A stretch of 64,000 nt of DNA from Nemertoderma westbladi (lineage: Eukaryota > Xenacoelomorpha > Nemertodermatida > Nemertodermatidae), in the NCBI GenBank assembly GCA_032718475.1, contig JAUCBJ010000097.1:1-64000 (forward strand). Reading direction: 5' to 3'. Within the stretch, counting starts at the first letter, position 1. Every line of letters begins with the position of its first letter. The translations under genes and the position numbers were made by a program. This document shows positions 33,840 through 44,698 of the stretch, piece by piece. The notes below the pieces were generated by a model. It did no database searches, was not told the DNA's origin, and saw only the letters and a list, made by a program, of their open reading frames with translations.

Positions 33840-33936
33840 GGAACATTATTTTCGCTAATCGAGATTGTTCAATTACCGAGCGTAGCGAGGTTAATGAGGT
33901 TAGCGAGGTTAATAAAGAATCGAGAATTATTTTCAC
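33840..33936. repeat. Third palindrome with ACCGAGCG/AGCGAGGTTAATAA core
   Basis: Core ACCGAGCGTAGCGAGGTTAAT with an extra AGCGAGGTTAATAAAG copy, flanked by TCGAGATT and AATCGAGAATT-type arms. Related to 22787-22874 and 30244-30362. Confidence 0.6.
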
Positions 33937-34930
33937 GTCATTATTTATAAAATAGTTTCATTTAGCAAATGGTAAATTATGCATAATGGTAAACACGAAA
34001 TGGTTAAATTTTGCTTATTCTATGATTTTATGATTCTAGAAAAATTTTTTAAAGTTGACTAATTTTATTAGAAATTATTTGTTATGTGTAATACATTGTT
34101 TAATTAGCTCAATTTTCAGGCTAGCTAGCGATTTTGCAAGATAGTTATTATTTTTTGAAAAATAAATTTAACCATTCGTTATAATTCGTTATATATAATT
34201 CGTTATAATCGTTATAGGCTATTATGTTTTTGATTAACCCCCAGACCCCCCCCCCCCCCCGCCTTAAAACAATTTAAAATATCAGTAACCGTGATTCTAA
34301 CACAAATAAACATTTAAAATTACAATTGTAAATTAATACTATCCTATTATATTGTCCTACTATAATCTGGTATATTAAATCTTTGTGAAACGGCTGGAAC
34401 TTTGTCGGTGTCCCCCATGGGAGATGAAAAGTAATCAGTTGTGTTTTAAGTTCTTAATAAGTTTTTTTGTACCTTTTGAGAGCCAGATTACAGCAAATTC
34501 CAGTCGCAACCACTATAAAGCCGGTAAATTACTTAATATAATTAATTGTATTTAAAAGCAAAGCCTTTATATAATGCTTTCTGGTATACTACTGACAAAC
34601 TATAGCAAAAAATCAATAAATACTAAATTACTCGATTCGAAACAAAGGAATTTATTCCTGTGATCAAGAAATAATACTACTACGATCGGCATGCTGCATT
34701 GCAGCTGCATTATATATATAGATATATATATATAATACAAAATTGTATAAATTTTAAAACTCAAATATAGATAAATTCAACCACAGTGTGCGTGATCCGG
34801 TCAATTTATAATAATAATAAATTGAAATAAATAATTTGCGAAATAAATTTATCTTTTTAAAAACAGCGGGATATTGGTCTCCTTATTATTTACTTCAAAA
34901 TTTATTATTATTATATATATTGCATATAAA

Positions 34931-35707
34931 TTAAGAATGCTGTGCCGGAATGTCGACAAAATTGCGCCGCCACAACTCCCTATCACCCATGACATTTGCT
35001 AGATCATCCGCATCTTCAAGGCCAGTGTCCTTTAAGATGCGTCTCAAGAAAGTCATGGGCTGTCCACCATGCTTATTCACTCCATGAGGCTGCCAAAGTA
35101 CAAGATTATGCACTGCCTGGTCCTCACGGCGAAAGCAATGTCCTGCAAAGCGGAGGCGTCGTTGTTCTAGTGTCAAGCTTGGGGGAACCAATGAGTCACC
35201 TCCAATGTTATATAGTGTCTGGTTGGAGATGTGTGCATTGTACTTGACACAATGAACCCGGCGTAGCATTCTTGTGAATGTGCCATCCAGAGATTTGGTG
35301 TCCTCAGCAGTTAGAGCCCAGCATGGACTCTCGTAGAGGTGTACTGGAACTACTGCTGCTCTAAATAATCGGACCTTAAGTTTCCGATTAATTCTCGGTG
35401 ACTTCCAAATCCTGGAAAGCCTATTCAAGGCTGCCGATTCCTTTCCCTTACGTATTCGAAGGTCCTCACCTGACTTCCGGATCCATGATCCCAGGTAACA
35501 GAAGTCGTCCACATGCTCAAGCATACCATCCTTTGAGCTTATGCTCATCCGATCAGAGACTTGCTGAGGACTTTCAAAGTTAACTGTCAACATTTTGGTC
35601 TTTTTGGAGTTAATGAAAACACCAACACTAGAAGCAGCATGTTCTAATGAGCTGAGGAGCCGTTGGGCTCCCTCTAGTAATTCCATCAAGAGAAACTGGT
35701 ACTCCAA
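34931..35707 (-). pseudogene. LINE reverse-transcriptase C-terminal fragment
   Basis: 258 codons open on the - strand, the best copy of the LINE family scattered in this window. It contains VFINSKKTKML, FCYLGSWIRKSGED, LNRLSRIW, VRLFRAAVVPVHLYE, CWALTAEDTKSLDGTFTRML and a C-terminal RLRFAGHCFRRED ... LVLWQPHG. These are the late palm, thumb and tail motifs of non-LTR reverse transcriptases. The catalytic motifs lie upstream and are absent, so it is a 5'-truncated copy. Related scraps: 1-110, 9601-9660, 10225-10365 with 27216-27250, and 39977-40066. Confidence 0.88.
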
Positions 35708-36149
35708 AACGTCGTTAAATAATAAAGTTTTTCGCCTTTAATTTCGATTTAGTATCAAATCATTTGAATTTGATTACTAGATAGATTGCCATATATTTTT
35801 CCTATGATATTACATTGTCTATGGAATATTAAATATATATTAAGATAATTGTGATTGGCTTCGACTTGCACAATTTATAATCTATAAAAATATATATATT
35901 CTATATTTTATATTTATATTTCGTTATATTACATTTTTCAATAAATATATATAACACTCAAAGTAACGTAAAAAATAGCTACTTCTGCAAATTCTGGAAA
36001 AAAATTAATAAATTATATTATTATTATTTATATTATTTTTTTATATTTTTATTTATTTTTAATATTATATTTTATTTATTTTTAATATTATATTTTATTT
36101 ATTATATATATTTATTTAAATTAATAAAATATATTTAACTTTATTTCAG

Positions 36150-36351
36150 ATGGCAATTGTTGTAATTTTCCTCATCGGAGTGGTTCTGTATCGAGCCCTT
36201 ATAATGATTCCTTTGTTCCAATCTAAGAACCAGGTTCTACGACACCAGGCCCAGAATATATCCAACCTCACTGGAGCCGTGGTACAACTTATACTTATAT
36301 TGATATTTAGTGTCGTTTATCAGAAGGTTGCTCTTAGACTAACTCAATGGG
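36150..36351 (+). CDS. ANO7-like: Anoctamin exon 9
   Basis: Acceptor TTTATTTCAG; donor G|GTAAGT; 202 bp, ends one base into a Glu codon. Encodes MAIVVIFLIGVVLYRALIMI, a membrane helix, a loop, and ISNLTGAVVQLILILIFSVV then YQKVALRLTQW, corresponding to the helix that contributes to the calcium and lipid pathway in the family. Confidence 0.94.
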
Positions 36352-36473
36352 GTAAGTTGACTTTAATCGAACTATTTACACTTTTTATTATAATTTTAGT
36401 TGTTTAAACAATTAATTAATTCCTCACGAATTAAATATCAGGTTATACAGATACTAATGATTTCTTTGTTGTT

Positions 36474-39400
36474 AGTGTAGTTCTTATTGCATGTACGTAC
36501 AGTGTGTGTACGTGTAGTTCTTATTGCATGTACGTACAGTGTGTGTACGTGTAGTTCTTATTGCATGTACGTACAGTGTGTGTACGTGTATTTCTTATTG
36601 CATGTACGTACAGTGTGTGTACGTGTAGTTCTTATTGCATGTACGTACAGTATGTGTACGTGTAGTTCTTATTGCATGTACGTACAGTATGTGTACGTGT
36701 AGTTCTTATTGCATGTACGTACAGTGTGTGTACGTGTAGTTCTTATTGTGTGTACGTACAGTATGTGTACGTGTAGTTCTTATTGCATGTACGTACAGTG
36801 TGTGTACGTGTATTTCTTATTGCATGTACGTACAGTGTGTGTACGTGTATTTCTTATTGCATGTACGTACAGTGTGTGTACGTGTAGTTCTTATTGCATG
36901 TACGTACAGTGTGTGTACGTGTAGTTCTTATTGCATGTACGTTCGGTATGTGTACGTGTAGTTCTTATTGCATGTACGTACAGTGTGTGTACGTGTAGTT
37001 CTTATTGCATGTACGTACAGTGTGTGTACGTGTAGTTCTTATTGCATGTACGTACAGTATGTGTACGTGTAGTTCTTAATGCATGTACGTTCGGTATGTG
37101 TACGTGTAGTTCTTATTGCATGTACGTACAGTGTGTGTACGTGTAGTTCTTATTGCATGTACGTACAGTGTGTGTACGTGTAGTTCTTATTGCATGTACG
37201 TTCAGTATGTGTACGTGTAGTTCTTATTGCATGTACGTTCGGTATGTGTACGTGTAGTTCTTATTGCATGTACGTACAGTGTGTGTACGTGTAGTTCTTA
37301 TTGCATGTACGTACAGTATGTGTACGTGTGGTTCTTATTGCATGTACGTACAGTATGTGTACGTGTAGTTCTTATTGCATGTACGTACAGTATGTGTACG
37401 TGTAGTTCTTATTGCATGTACGTACAGTGTGTGTACGTGTAGTTCTTATTGCATGTACGTTCGGTATGTGTACGTGTAGTTCTTATTGCATGTACGTACA
37501 GTGTGTGTACGTGTGGTTCTTATTGCATGTACGTACAGTGTGTGTACGTGTAGTTCTTATTGCATGTACGTACAGTATGTGTACGTGTAGTTCTTATTGC
37601 ATGTACGTACAGTGTGTGTACGTGTAGTTCTTATTGCATGTACGTACAGTATGTGTACGTGTAGTTCTTATTGCATGTACGTACAGTATGTGTACGTGTA
37701 GTTCTTATTGCATGTACGTACGTACAGTGTGTGTACGTGTAGTTCTTATTGCATGTACGTTCGGTATGTGTACGTGTAGTTCTTATTGCATGTACGTACA
37801 GTATGTGTACGTGTAGTTCTTATTGCATTTACGTTCAGTGTGTGTACGTGTAGTTCTTATTGCATGTACGTTCGGTATGTGTACGTGTAGTTCTTATTGC
37901 ATGTACGTACAGTATGTGTACGTGTAGTTCTTATTGCATGTACGTACAGTGTGTGTACGTGTAGTTCTTATTGCATGTACGTTCGGTATGTGTACGTGTA
38001 GTTCTTATTGCATGTACGTACAGTATGTGTACGTGTAGTTCTTATTGCATGTACGTTCAGTATGTGTACGTGTAGTTCTTATTGCATGTACGTACAGTGT
38101 GTGTACGTATAGTTCTTATTGCATGTACGTACAGTATGTGTACGTGTAGTTCTTATTGCATGTACGTACAGTGTGTGTACGTGTAGTTCTTATTGCATGT
38201 ACGTACAGTGTGTGTACGTGTAGTTCTTATTGCATGTACGTTCAGTATGTGTACGTGTAGTTCTTATTGCATGTACGTACAGTGTGTGTACGTGTAGTTC
38301 TTATTGCATGTACGTACAGTGTGTGTACGTGTAGCTCTTATTGCATGTACGTTCAGTATGTGTACGTGTAGTTCTTATTGCATGTACGTACAGTGTGTGT
38401 ACGTGTAGTTCTTATTGCATGTACGTACAGTGTGTGTACGTGTAGTTCTTATTGCATGTACGTACAGTATGTGTACGTGTAGTTCTTATTGCATGTACGT
38501 TCAGTATGTGTACGTGTAGTTCTTATTGCATGTACGTTCAGTATGTGTACGTGTAGTTCTTATTGCATGTACGTACAGTATGTGTACGTGTGGTTCTTAT
38601 TGCATGTACGTACAGTATGTGTACGTGTAGTTCTTATTGCATGTACGTACAGTATGTGTACGTGTAGTTCTTATTGCATGTACGTACAGTGTGTGTACGT
38701 GTAGTTCTTATTGCATGTACGTACAGTATGTGTACGTGTAGTTCTTATTGCATGTACGTACAGTATGTGTACGTGTAGTTCTTATTGCATGTACGTACAG
38801 TGTGTGTACGTGTAGTTCTTATTGCATGTACGTTCGGTATGTGTACGTGTAGTTCTTATTGCATGTACGTTCGGTATGTGTACGTGTAGTTCTTATTGCA
38901 TGTACGTACAGTGTGTGTACGTGTAGTTCTTATTGCATGTACGTACAGTATGTGTACGTGTAGTTCTTATTGCATGTACGTACAGTGTGTGTACGTGTAG
39001 TTCTTATTGCATGTACGTACAGTGTGTGTACGTGTAGTTCTTATTGCATGTACGTACAGTGTGTGTACGTGTAGTTCTTATTGCATGTACGTACAGTGTG
39101 TGTACGTGTAGTTCTTATTGCATGTACGTTCAGTATGTGTACGTGCAGTTCTTATTGCATGTACGTACAGTATGTGTACGTGTAGTTCTTATTGCATGTA
39201 CGTACAGTGTGTGTACGTGTAGTTCTTATTGCATGTACGTACAGTGTGTGTACGTGTAGTTCTTATTGCATGTACGTACAGTGTGTGTACGTGTAGTTCT
39301 TATTGCATGTACGTACAGTGTGTGTACGTGTAGTTCTTATTGTGTGTACGTACAGTATGTGTACGTGTACTTCTTATTGCATGTACGTACAGTGTGTGTA

Positions 39401-39976
39401 CGTGTAGTTCTTATTGCATGTACGTTCGGTATGTGATCGTGTAGTTCTTATTGCATGTACGTACAGTATGTGTACGTGTAGTTCTTATTGTGTGTACGTA
39501 CAGTATGTGTACGTGCAGTTCTTATTGCATGTACGTACAGTATGTGTACGTGTAGTTCTTATTGTGTGTACGTACAGTATGTGTACGTGTAGTTCTTATT
39601 GCATGTACGTACAGTGTGTGTACGTGTAGTTCTTATTGCATGTACGTACAGTGTGTGTACGTGTAGTTCTTATTGTGTGTACGTACAGTATGTGTACGTG
39701 TAGTTCTTATTGCATGTACGTACAGTGTGTGTACGTGTAGTTCTTATTGCATGTACGTTCGGTATGTGTACGTCTAGTTCTTATTGCATGTACGTACAGT
39801 ATGTGTACGTGTAGTTCTTATTGTGTGTACGTACAGTACAGTATGTGTACGTGTAGTTCTTATTGCATGTACGTACAGTATGTGTACGTGTAGTTCTTAT
39901 TGTGTGTACGTACAGTATGTGTACGTGTAGTTCTTATTGTGTGTACGTACAGTATGTGTACGTGTAGTTCTTATTG
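36474..39976 (+). repeat. 37-bp minisatellite, about 95 copies
   Basis: 3.5 kb of 37-bp units, each with GTAGTTCTTATTGCATGTAC followed by GTACAGTGTGTGTACGT; variants are TTCGGTATG or ACAGTATG in the second half and TGTGTGTAC for GCATGTAC. The unit contains the palindrome TGTACGTACA and two long runs of alternating purine and pyrimidine. Since 37 is not a multiple of three, all frames cycle, producing repeated 71-residue frames that are not genes. In the intron between exons 9 and 10. Confidence 0.97.
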
Positions 39977-40066
39977 AGACGCATCTTAAAAGCACATTGG
40001 CCTTGAAGATGCGGATAATCCCATATGGGATAGGGAGTTTTGGCGGCGCAATTATGTCGATAAGCC
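39977..40066 (+). mobile_element. LINE fragment bordering the 37-bp array
   Basis: AGACGCATCTTAAA, then CACATTGGCCTTGAAGATGC and TTGGCGGCGCAATT match, in inverse orientation, 34960-35045 at the end of the LINE reverse-transcriptase frame. It begins exactly where the minisatellite ends. Confidence 0.8.
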
Positions 40067-40180
40067 GGCATAGAATTCTTATTGCACCATATTATATATT
40101 CCATATTATGGAAACCAATTAGATAGTCAGATAGAGACACAAGTTACAATTCCCTAGTATTATATTCTTATTTTTTTTAG

Positions 40181-40347
40181 AAATGCACCGCACGCAGTCG
40201 GAGTTTGAAAGCAACTACACATTTAAGGTGTTTATATTCCAGTTCGTAAATTTCTATTCTTCCATTATCTATATCGCCTTCTTCAAGGGAAAGTTTGTCG
40301 GTTATCCAGGGCATTACAACCAGTTGTTTGGCCTCAGAAGCGAAGAG
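40181..40347 (+). CDS. ANO7-like: Anoctamin exon 10
   Basis: Acceptor TTTTTTTTAG; donor GAG|GTAGGT; 167 bp. Completes Glu, then encodes [20 protein letters not shown] and [42 protein letters not shown] and [11 protein letters not shown] are diagnostic, with the LFG-x-R-x-EE ending typical of ANO7-type proteins. Confidence 0.96.
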
Positions 40348-40539
40348 GTAGGTTATTAACAATCAGTTATTATGTCTCAGAAATAGCACTCTAGCAAGTA
40401 TATTTGTCGTTAATGTCGAGTAGTACTTTGCACCAAATTAATTCACACAATTAATTGAATTGTATACTTATTATTTTAAACAAAGCTGGCAAACAGTGGA
40501 GCAAACTGGAGGCGACCTAACGGCTCCTCGTTCGATAGC

Positions 40540-43500
40540 TGCTACCCGAAGGTAGGGGTGGGCGCTACTCCTATCTGCTACCCGAAGGTAGGGGTGGGCG
40601 CTACTTCTATCTGCTACCCGAAGGTAGGGGTGGGCGCTACTCCTATCTGCTACCCGAAGGTAGGGGTGGGCGCTACTCCTATCTGGTACCCGAGGGTAGG
40701 GGTGGGAGCTACTCCTATCTGGCACCCGAAGGTAGGGGTGGGCGCCACTCCTATCTGCTACCCGAAGGTGGGGGAGGGCGCTACTCCTATCTGCTACCCG
40801 AAGGTAGGGGTGGGCGCTACTCCTATCTGCTACCATAAGGTAGGGGTGGACGCTACTCCTATCTGCTACCCGAAGGTAAGGGATGGCGCTACTTCTATCT
40901 GCTACCCGAAGGTAGGGGTGGGCGCTACTCCTGTCTGCTACCATAAGGTAGGGGTGGGCGCTATTCCTATCTGCTACCCGAAAGTAGGGGAGGGCGCTAC
41001 TCCTATCTGCTACCCAAAGGTAGGGGTCGGCGCTACTCCTATCTGCTACCCGAAGGTAGGGGTGGAAGCTACTCCTATCTGGTACCCGAGGGTAGGGGTG
41101 GGCGCTACTCCTATCTGCTACCCGAAGGTAGGGGTGGGCGCTACTCCTATCTGCTACCCGAAGGTAGGGGTGGGCGCTACTCCTATCTGCTACCCGAAGG
41201 TAGGGGTGAGCGCTACTCCTATCTGGTACCCGAGGGTAGGGGTGGGCGCTACTCCTATCTGCTACCCGAAGGTAGGGGTGGGCGCTACTCCTATCTGGTA
41301 CCCGAGGGTAGGGGTGGGCGCTACTCCTATCTGCTACCCGAAGGTAGGGGTGGGCGCTACTCCTATCTGCTACCCGAAGGTGGGGGAGGGCGCTACTCAT
41401 ATCTGCTACCCGAAGGTAGGGGTGGGCGCTACTCCTATCTACTACCCGAATGTAGGGATGGGCGCTACTCCTATCTGCTAACCGAAGGTAGGGGTGGGCG
41501 CTACTCCTATCTGGTACCCGAGGGTAGGGGTGGGCGCTACTCCTATCTGGTACCCGAATGTAGGGATGGGCGCTACTCCTATCTGCTATCCGAAGGTTGG
41601 GGTGGACGCTACTCCTATCTGGTACCCGAGGGTAGGGGTGAGCGCTACTCCTATCTGCTACCCGAAGGTATGGGAGGGCGCTACTCCTATCTGCTACCCG
41701 AAGGTAGGGGTGGGCGCTACTCCTATCTGGTACCCGAAGGTAGGGGTAAGCGCTACTCATATCTGCTACCCGAAAGTAGGGGTGGGCGCTACTCCTATCT
41801 GCTACCCGAAGGTAGGGGTGGGCGCTACTCCTATCTGCTACCCGAAGGTAGGGTTCTGCGCTACTCCTATCTGCTACCCGAAGGTAGGGGTGGGCGCTAC
41901 TCCTATCTGCTACCCGAAGGTAGGGGTGGGCGCTACTCCTATCTGCTACCCGAATGTAGGGATGGGCGCTACTCCTATCTGCTACCCGAGAGTAAGAGTG
42001 GGAGCTACTCCTATCTGCTACCCGAATGTAGGGGTGGGCGCTACTCCTATCTGCTACCCGAAGGTAGGGGTGGGCGCTACTCCTATCTGCAACCCGAAGG
42101 TAGGGGTGGGCGCTACTCCTATCTGCTACCCGAAGGTATGGGTGGGCGCTACTCCTATCTGCTACCCGAATGTAGGGGTGGGCGCTACTCCTATCTGCTA
42201 CCATAAGGTAGGGGTGGGCGCTACTCCTATCTGCTACCATAAGGTAGGGGTGGGCGCTACTCCTATCTGCTACCCGAAGGTAGGGGTGGGCGCTACTCCT
42301 ATCTGCTACCCGAAGGTAGGGGTGGGCGCTATTCCTATGTGCTACCCGAAGGTAGGGATGGGCGCTACTCCTACCTGCTACCCGAAGGTAGGGGTGGGAG
42401 CTACTCATATCTGCTACCCGAAGGTAGGGGTGGGCGCTACTCCTATATGCTACCCGAAGGTAGGGGTGGGCGCTACTCCTATCTGCTACCATAAGGTTGG
42501 GGTCGACGCTACTCCTATCTGCTACCCGAAGGTAGGGGAGGGCGCCACTCCTATCTGCTACCCGAAGGTGGGGGAGGGCGCTACTCCTATCTGCTACCCG
42601 AAGGTAGGGGTGGGGCTACTCCTATCTGCTACCATAAGGTAGGGGTGGACGCTACTCCTATCTGCTACCCGAAGGTAAGGGATGGCGCTACTTCTATCTG
42701 CTACCCGAAGGTAGGGGTGGGCGCTACTCCTGTCTGCTACCATAAGGTAGGGGTGGGCGCTATTCCTATCTGCTACCCGAAAGTAGGGGAGGGCGCTACT
42801 CCTATCTGCTACCCAAAGGTAGGGGTCGGCGCTACTCCTATCTGCCACCCGAAGGTAGGGGTGGAAGCTATTCCTATCTGCTACCCGAAGGTAGGGGTGG
42901 GCGCTACTCCTATCTGCTACCCGAAGGTAGGGGTGAGCGCTACTCCTATCTGGTACCCGAGGGTAGGGGTGGGCGCTACTCCTATCTGCTACCCGAAGGT
43001 AGGGGTGGGCGCTACTCCTATCTGGTACCCGAGGGTAGGGGTGGGCGCTACTCCTATCTGCTACCCGAAGGTAGGGGTGGGCGCTACTCCTATTTGCTAC
43101 CCGAAGGTGGGGGAGGGCGCTACTCCTATCTGCTACCCTGAAGGTAGGGGTGGGCGCTACTCCTATCTACTACCCGAATGTAGGGATGGGCGCTACTCCT
43201 ATCTGCTAACCGAAGGTAGGGGTGGGCGCTACTCCTATCTGCTATCCGAAGGTTGGGGTGGACGCTACTCCTATCTGCTACCCGAAGGTAGGGGTAAGCG
43301 CTACTCATATCTGCTACCCGAAAGTAGGGGTGGGCGCTACTCCTATCTGCTACCCGAAGGTAGGGGTGGGCGCTACTCCTATCTGCTACCCGAAGGTAGG
43401 GTTCTGCGCTACTCCTATCTGCTACCCGAAGGTAGGGGTGGGCGCTACTCCTATCTGCTACCCGAAGGTAGGGGTGGGCGCTACTCCTATCTGCTACCCG

Positions 43501-44350
43501 AATGTAGGGATGGGCGCTACTCCTATCTGCTACCCGAGAGTAAGAGTGGGAGCTACTCCTATCTGCTACCCGAGGGTAGGTGTGGGCGCTACTCCTATCT
43601 GCTCGGAAGGTAGGGGTGGGCGCTACTCCTATCTGCTACCCGAAGGTAGGGGTGGGCGCTACTCCTATCTGCTACCCGAATGTAGGGGTGGGCGCTACTC
43701 CTATCTGCTACCCGAAGGTAGGGGTGGGCGCTACTCCTATCTGCAACCCGAAGGTAGGGGTGGGCGCTACTCCTATCTGCTACCCGAAGGTATGGGTGGG
43801 CGCTACTCCTATCTGCTACCCGAATGTAGGGGTGGGCGCTACTCCTATCTGCTAACCGAAGGTAGGGGTGGGCGCTACTCCTATCTGCTATCCGAAGGTT
43901 GGGGTGGACGCTACTCCTATCTGCTACCCGAAGGTAGGGGTAAGCGCTACTCATATCTGCTACCCGAAAGTAGGGGTGGACGCTACTCCTATCTGGTACC
44001 CGAGGGTAGGGGTGGGCGCTACTCCTATCTGCTACCCGAAGGTAGGGGAGGGCGCTACTCCCTGCTACCCGAAGGTAGGGGTGGGCGCTACTCCTATCTG
44101 CTACCCGAAGGTAGGGGTGGGCGCTACTCCTATCTGCTACCCGAAGATAGGGGTGGGCGCTACCCCTACCTGCTCCCCGAAGGTAGGGGTGGGCGCTACT
44201 CCTATCTACTACACGAATGTAGGGATGGACGCTACTCCTATCTGCTACCCGAAGGTAGGGGTGGACGCTACTCCTATCTGGTACCCGAGGGTAGGGGTGG
44301 GAGCTACTCCTATCTGGTACCCGAGGGTAGGGGTGGGCGCTACTCCTATA
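40540..44350 (+). repeat. 36-bp minisatellite, about 106 copies with higher-order duplications
   Basis: 3.8 kb of 36-bp units (TGCTACCCGAAGGTAGGGGT + GGGCGCTACTCCTATC). Frames stay open on both strands because 36 is a multiple of three (GVGATPICYPKV on +; VADRSSAHPYLR on -, 673 codons). Variants recur in the same order about 1.8 kb apart (40801-41064 against 42601-42864), showing block duplication. A one-base deletion near 42614 breaks the frames. In the intron between exons 10 and 11; no evidence of translation. Confidence 0.96.
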
Positions 44351-44495
44351 CCAAGTTTTGCTCCCAGTAATTCAACTGGTAATCATTTTATAGACCCCAG
44401 CGGATGAAAGGCTGATTGGATCCAGGCTGGGTTCGAACCTGCAACCAATAGATTGTAATCTCGGCGCTTAACCAACTGAGCTAGCTTGTCCGCCC
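44351..44495 (-). mobile_element. tRNA-derived SINE
   Basis: On the - strand the 5' end is tRNA-like: A box TAGCTCAGTTGG (44472-44483) and B box GGTTCGAACCC (44429-44439) at normal spacing. The acceptor stem does not pair, so this is not a tRNA gene. The body runs GCCTTTCATCCGCTGGGGTC, then TACCAGTTGAATTACTGGGA. Its 3' end touches the first base of the 36-bp array. Confidence 0.75.
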
Positions 44496-44563
44496 ATATA
44501 TTATATTGATTTTTACCTATATATATTTATTATTTTTAATCGGTTCCTATTTTTCTATTTCAG

Positions 44564-44661
44564 TGTGGAAATGGAGGTTGTCTTGTGGAATTAGCGCAGC
44601 AACTTGCAATTATTATGATAGGAAAACAATTCGTAAACAACTGCCAAGAAGTTTTTGTGCC
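44564..44661 (+). CDS. ANO7-like: Anoctamin exon 11 (last visible)
   Basis: Acceptor TTTCTATTTCAG; donor GTGCC|GTGAGT; 98 bp, ends two bases into a Pro codon. Encodes CGNGGCLVELAQQLAIIMIG and KQFVNNCQEVFV, the GGCL-x-EL-x2-QL-x2-IM-x-GKQ helix conserved in anoctamins. Its donor lies only 37 bp before BEL B. Remaining exons must be beyond BEL B. Confidence 0.95.
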
Positions 44662-44693
44662 GTGAGTAATAATTGGTACTCTATACACTAAGA

Positions 44694-44698
44694 CTTAT
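44694..44698 (+). repeat. Presumed target-site duplication of BEL B, left (CTTAT)
   Basis: The five bases before the LTR; the matching right copy would be beyond the window, so this is inferred from BEL A's 5-bp duplication. Confidence 0.5.

Larger units (their letters stand above)
3536..44661 (+). other. ANO7-like: Anoctamin (TMEM16) gene, ANO7-like, partial: 11 exons
   Basis: Gene-level entry. Eleven exons (3536-3751, 4197-4304, 4443-4579, 27299-27467, 30840-31008, 32358-32448, 32745-32985, 33211-33348, 36150-36351, 40181-40347, 44564-44661) join in one frame, about 578 codons, each bounded by AG and GT. The family comprises calcium-dependent phospholipid scramblases and chloride channels with ten membrane helices, working as dimers in plasma or internal membranes. 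Landmarks include NKYQPLDH-like [66 protein letters not shown] and GGCLVELAQQL. From memory of the family the best match is ANO7; the paralogue should be confirmed by a tree. The extreme N-terminus and the last helices lie outside the window. Introns are inflated by transposons and minisatellites, the largest being 22.7 kb. No frameshift or stop is seen in any exon, so the gene looks functional. Confidence 0.93.

Noticed and set aside
36487-39629. Many 71-residue frames with YVQYVYV-like repeats
   Set aside because: Products of the 37-bp array cycling through three frames.
40471-42492. 673-codon - strand frame with a 12-residue repeat, and matching + strand frames
   Set aside because: It is the 36-bp minisatellite read in a stop-free frame. 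Unit variants change amino acids freely, frames are open on both strands, and a one-base deletion ends them.
36474-44350. CRISPR-like arrays
   Set aside because: Units are contiguous with no unique spacers, and the genome is eukaryotic.
44351-44495. Possible tRNA gene
   Set aside because: A and B boxes are good, but the acceptor stem does not pair, the T stem has a mismatch, and a SINE body follows.
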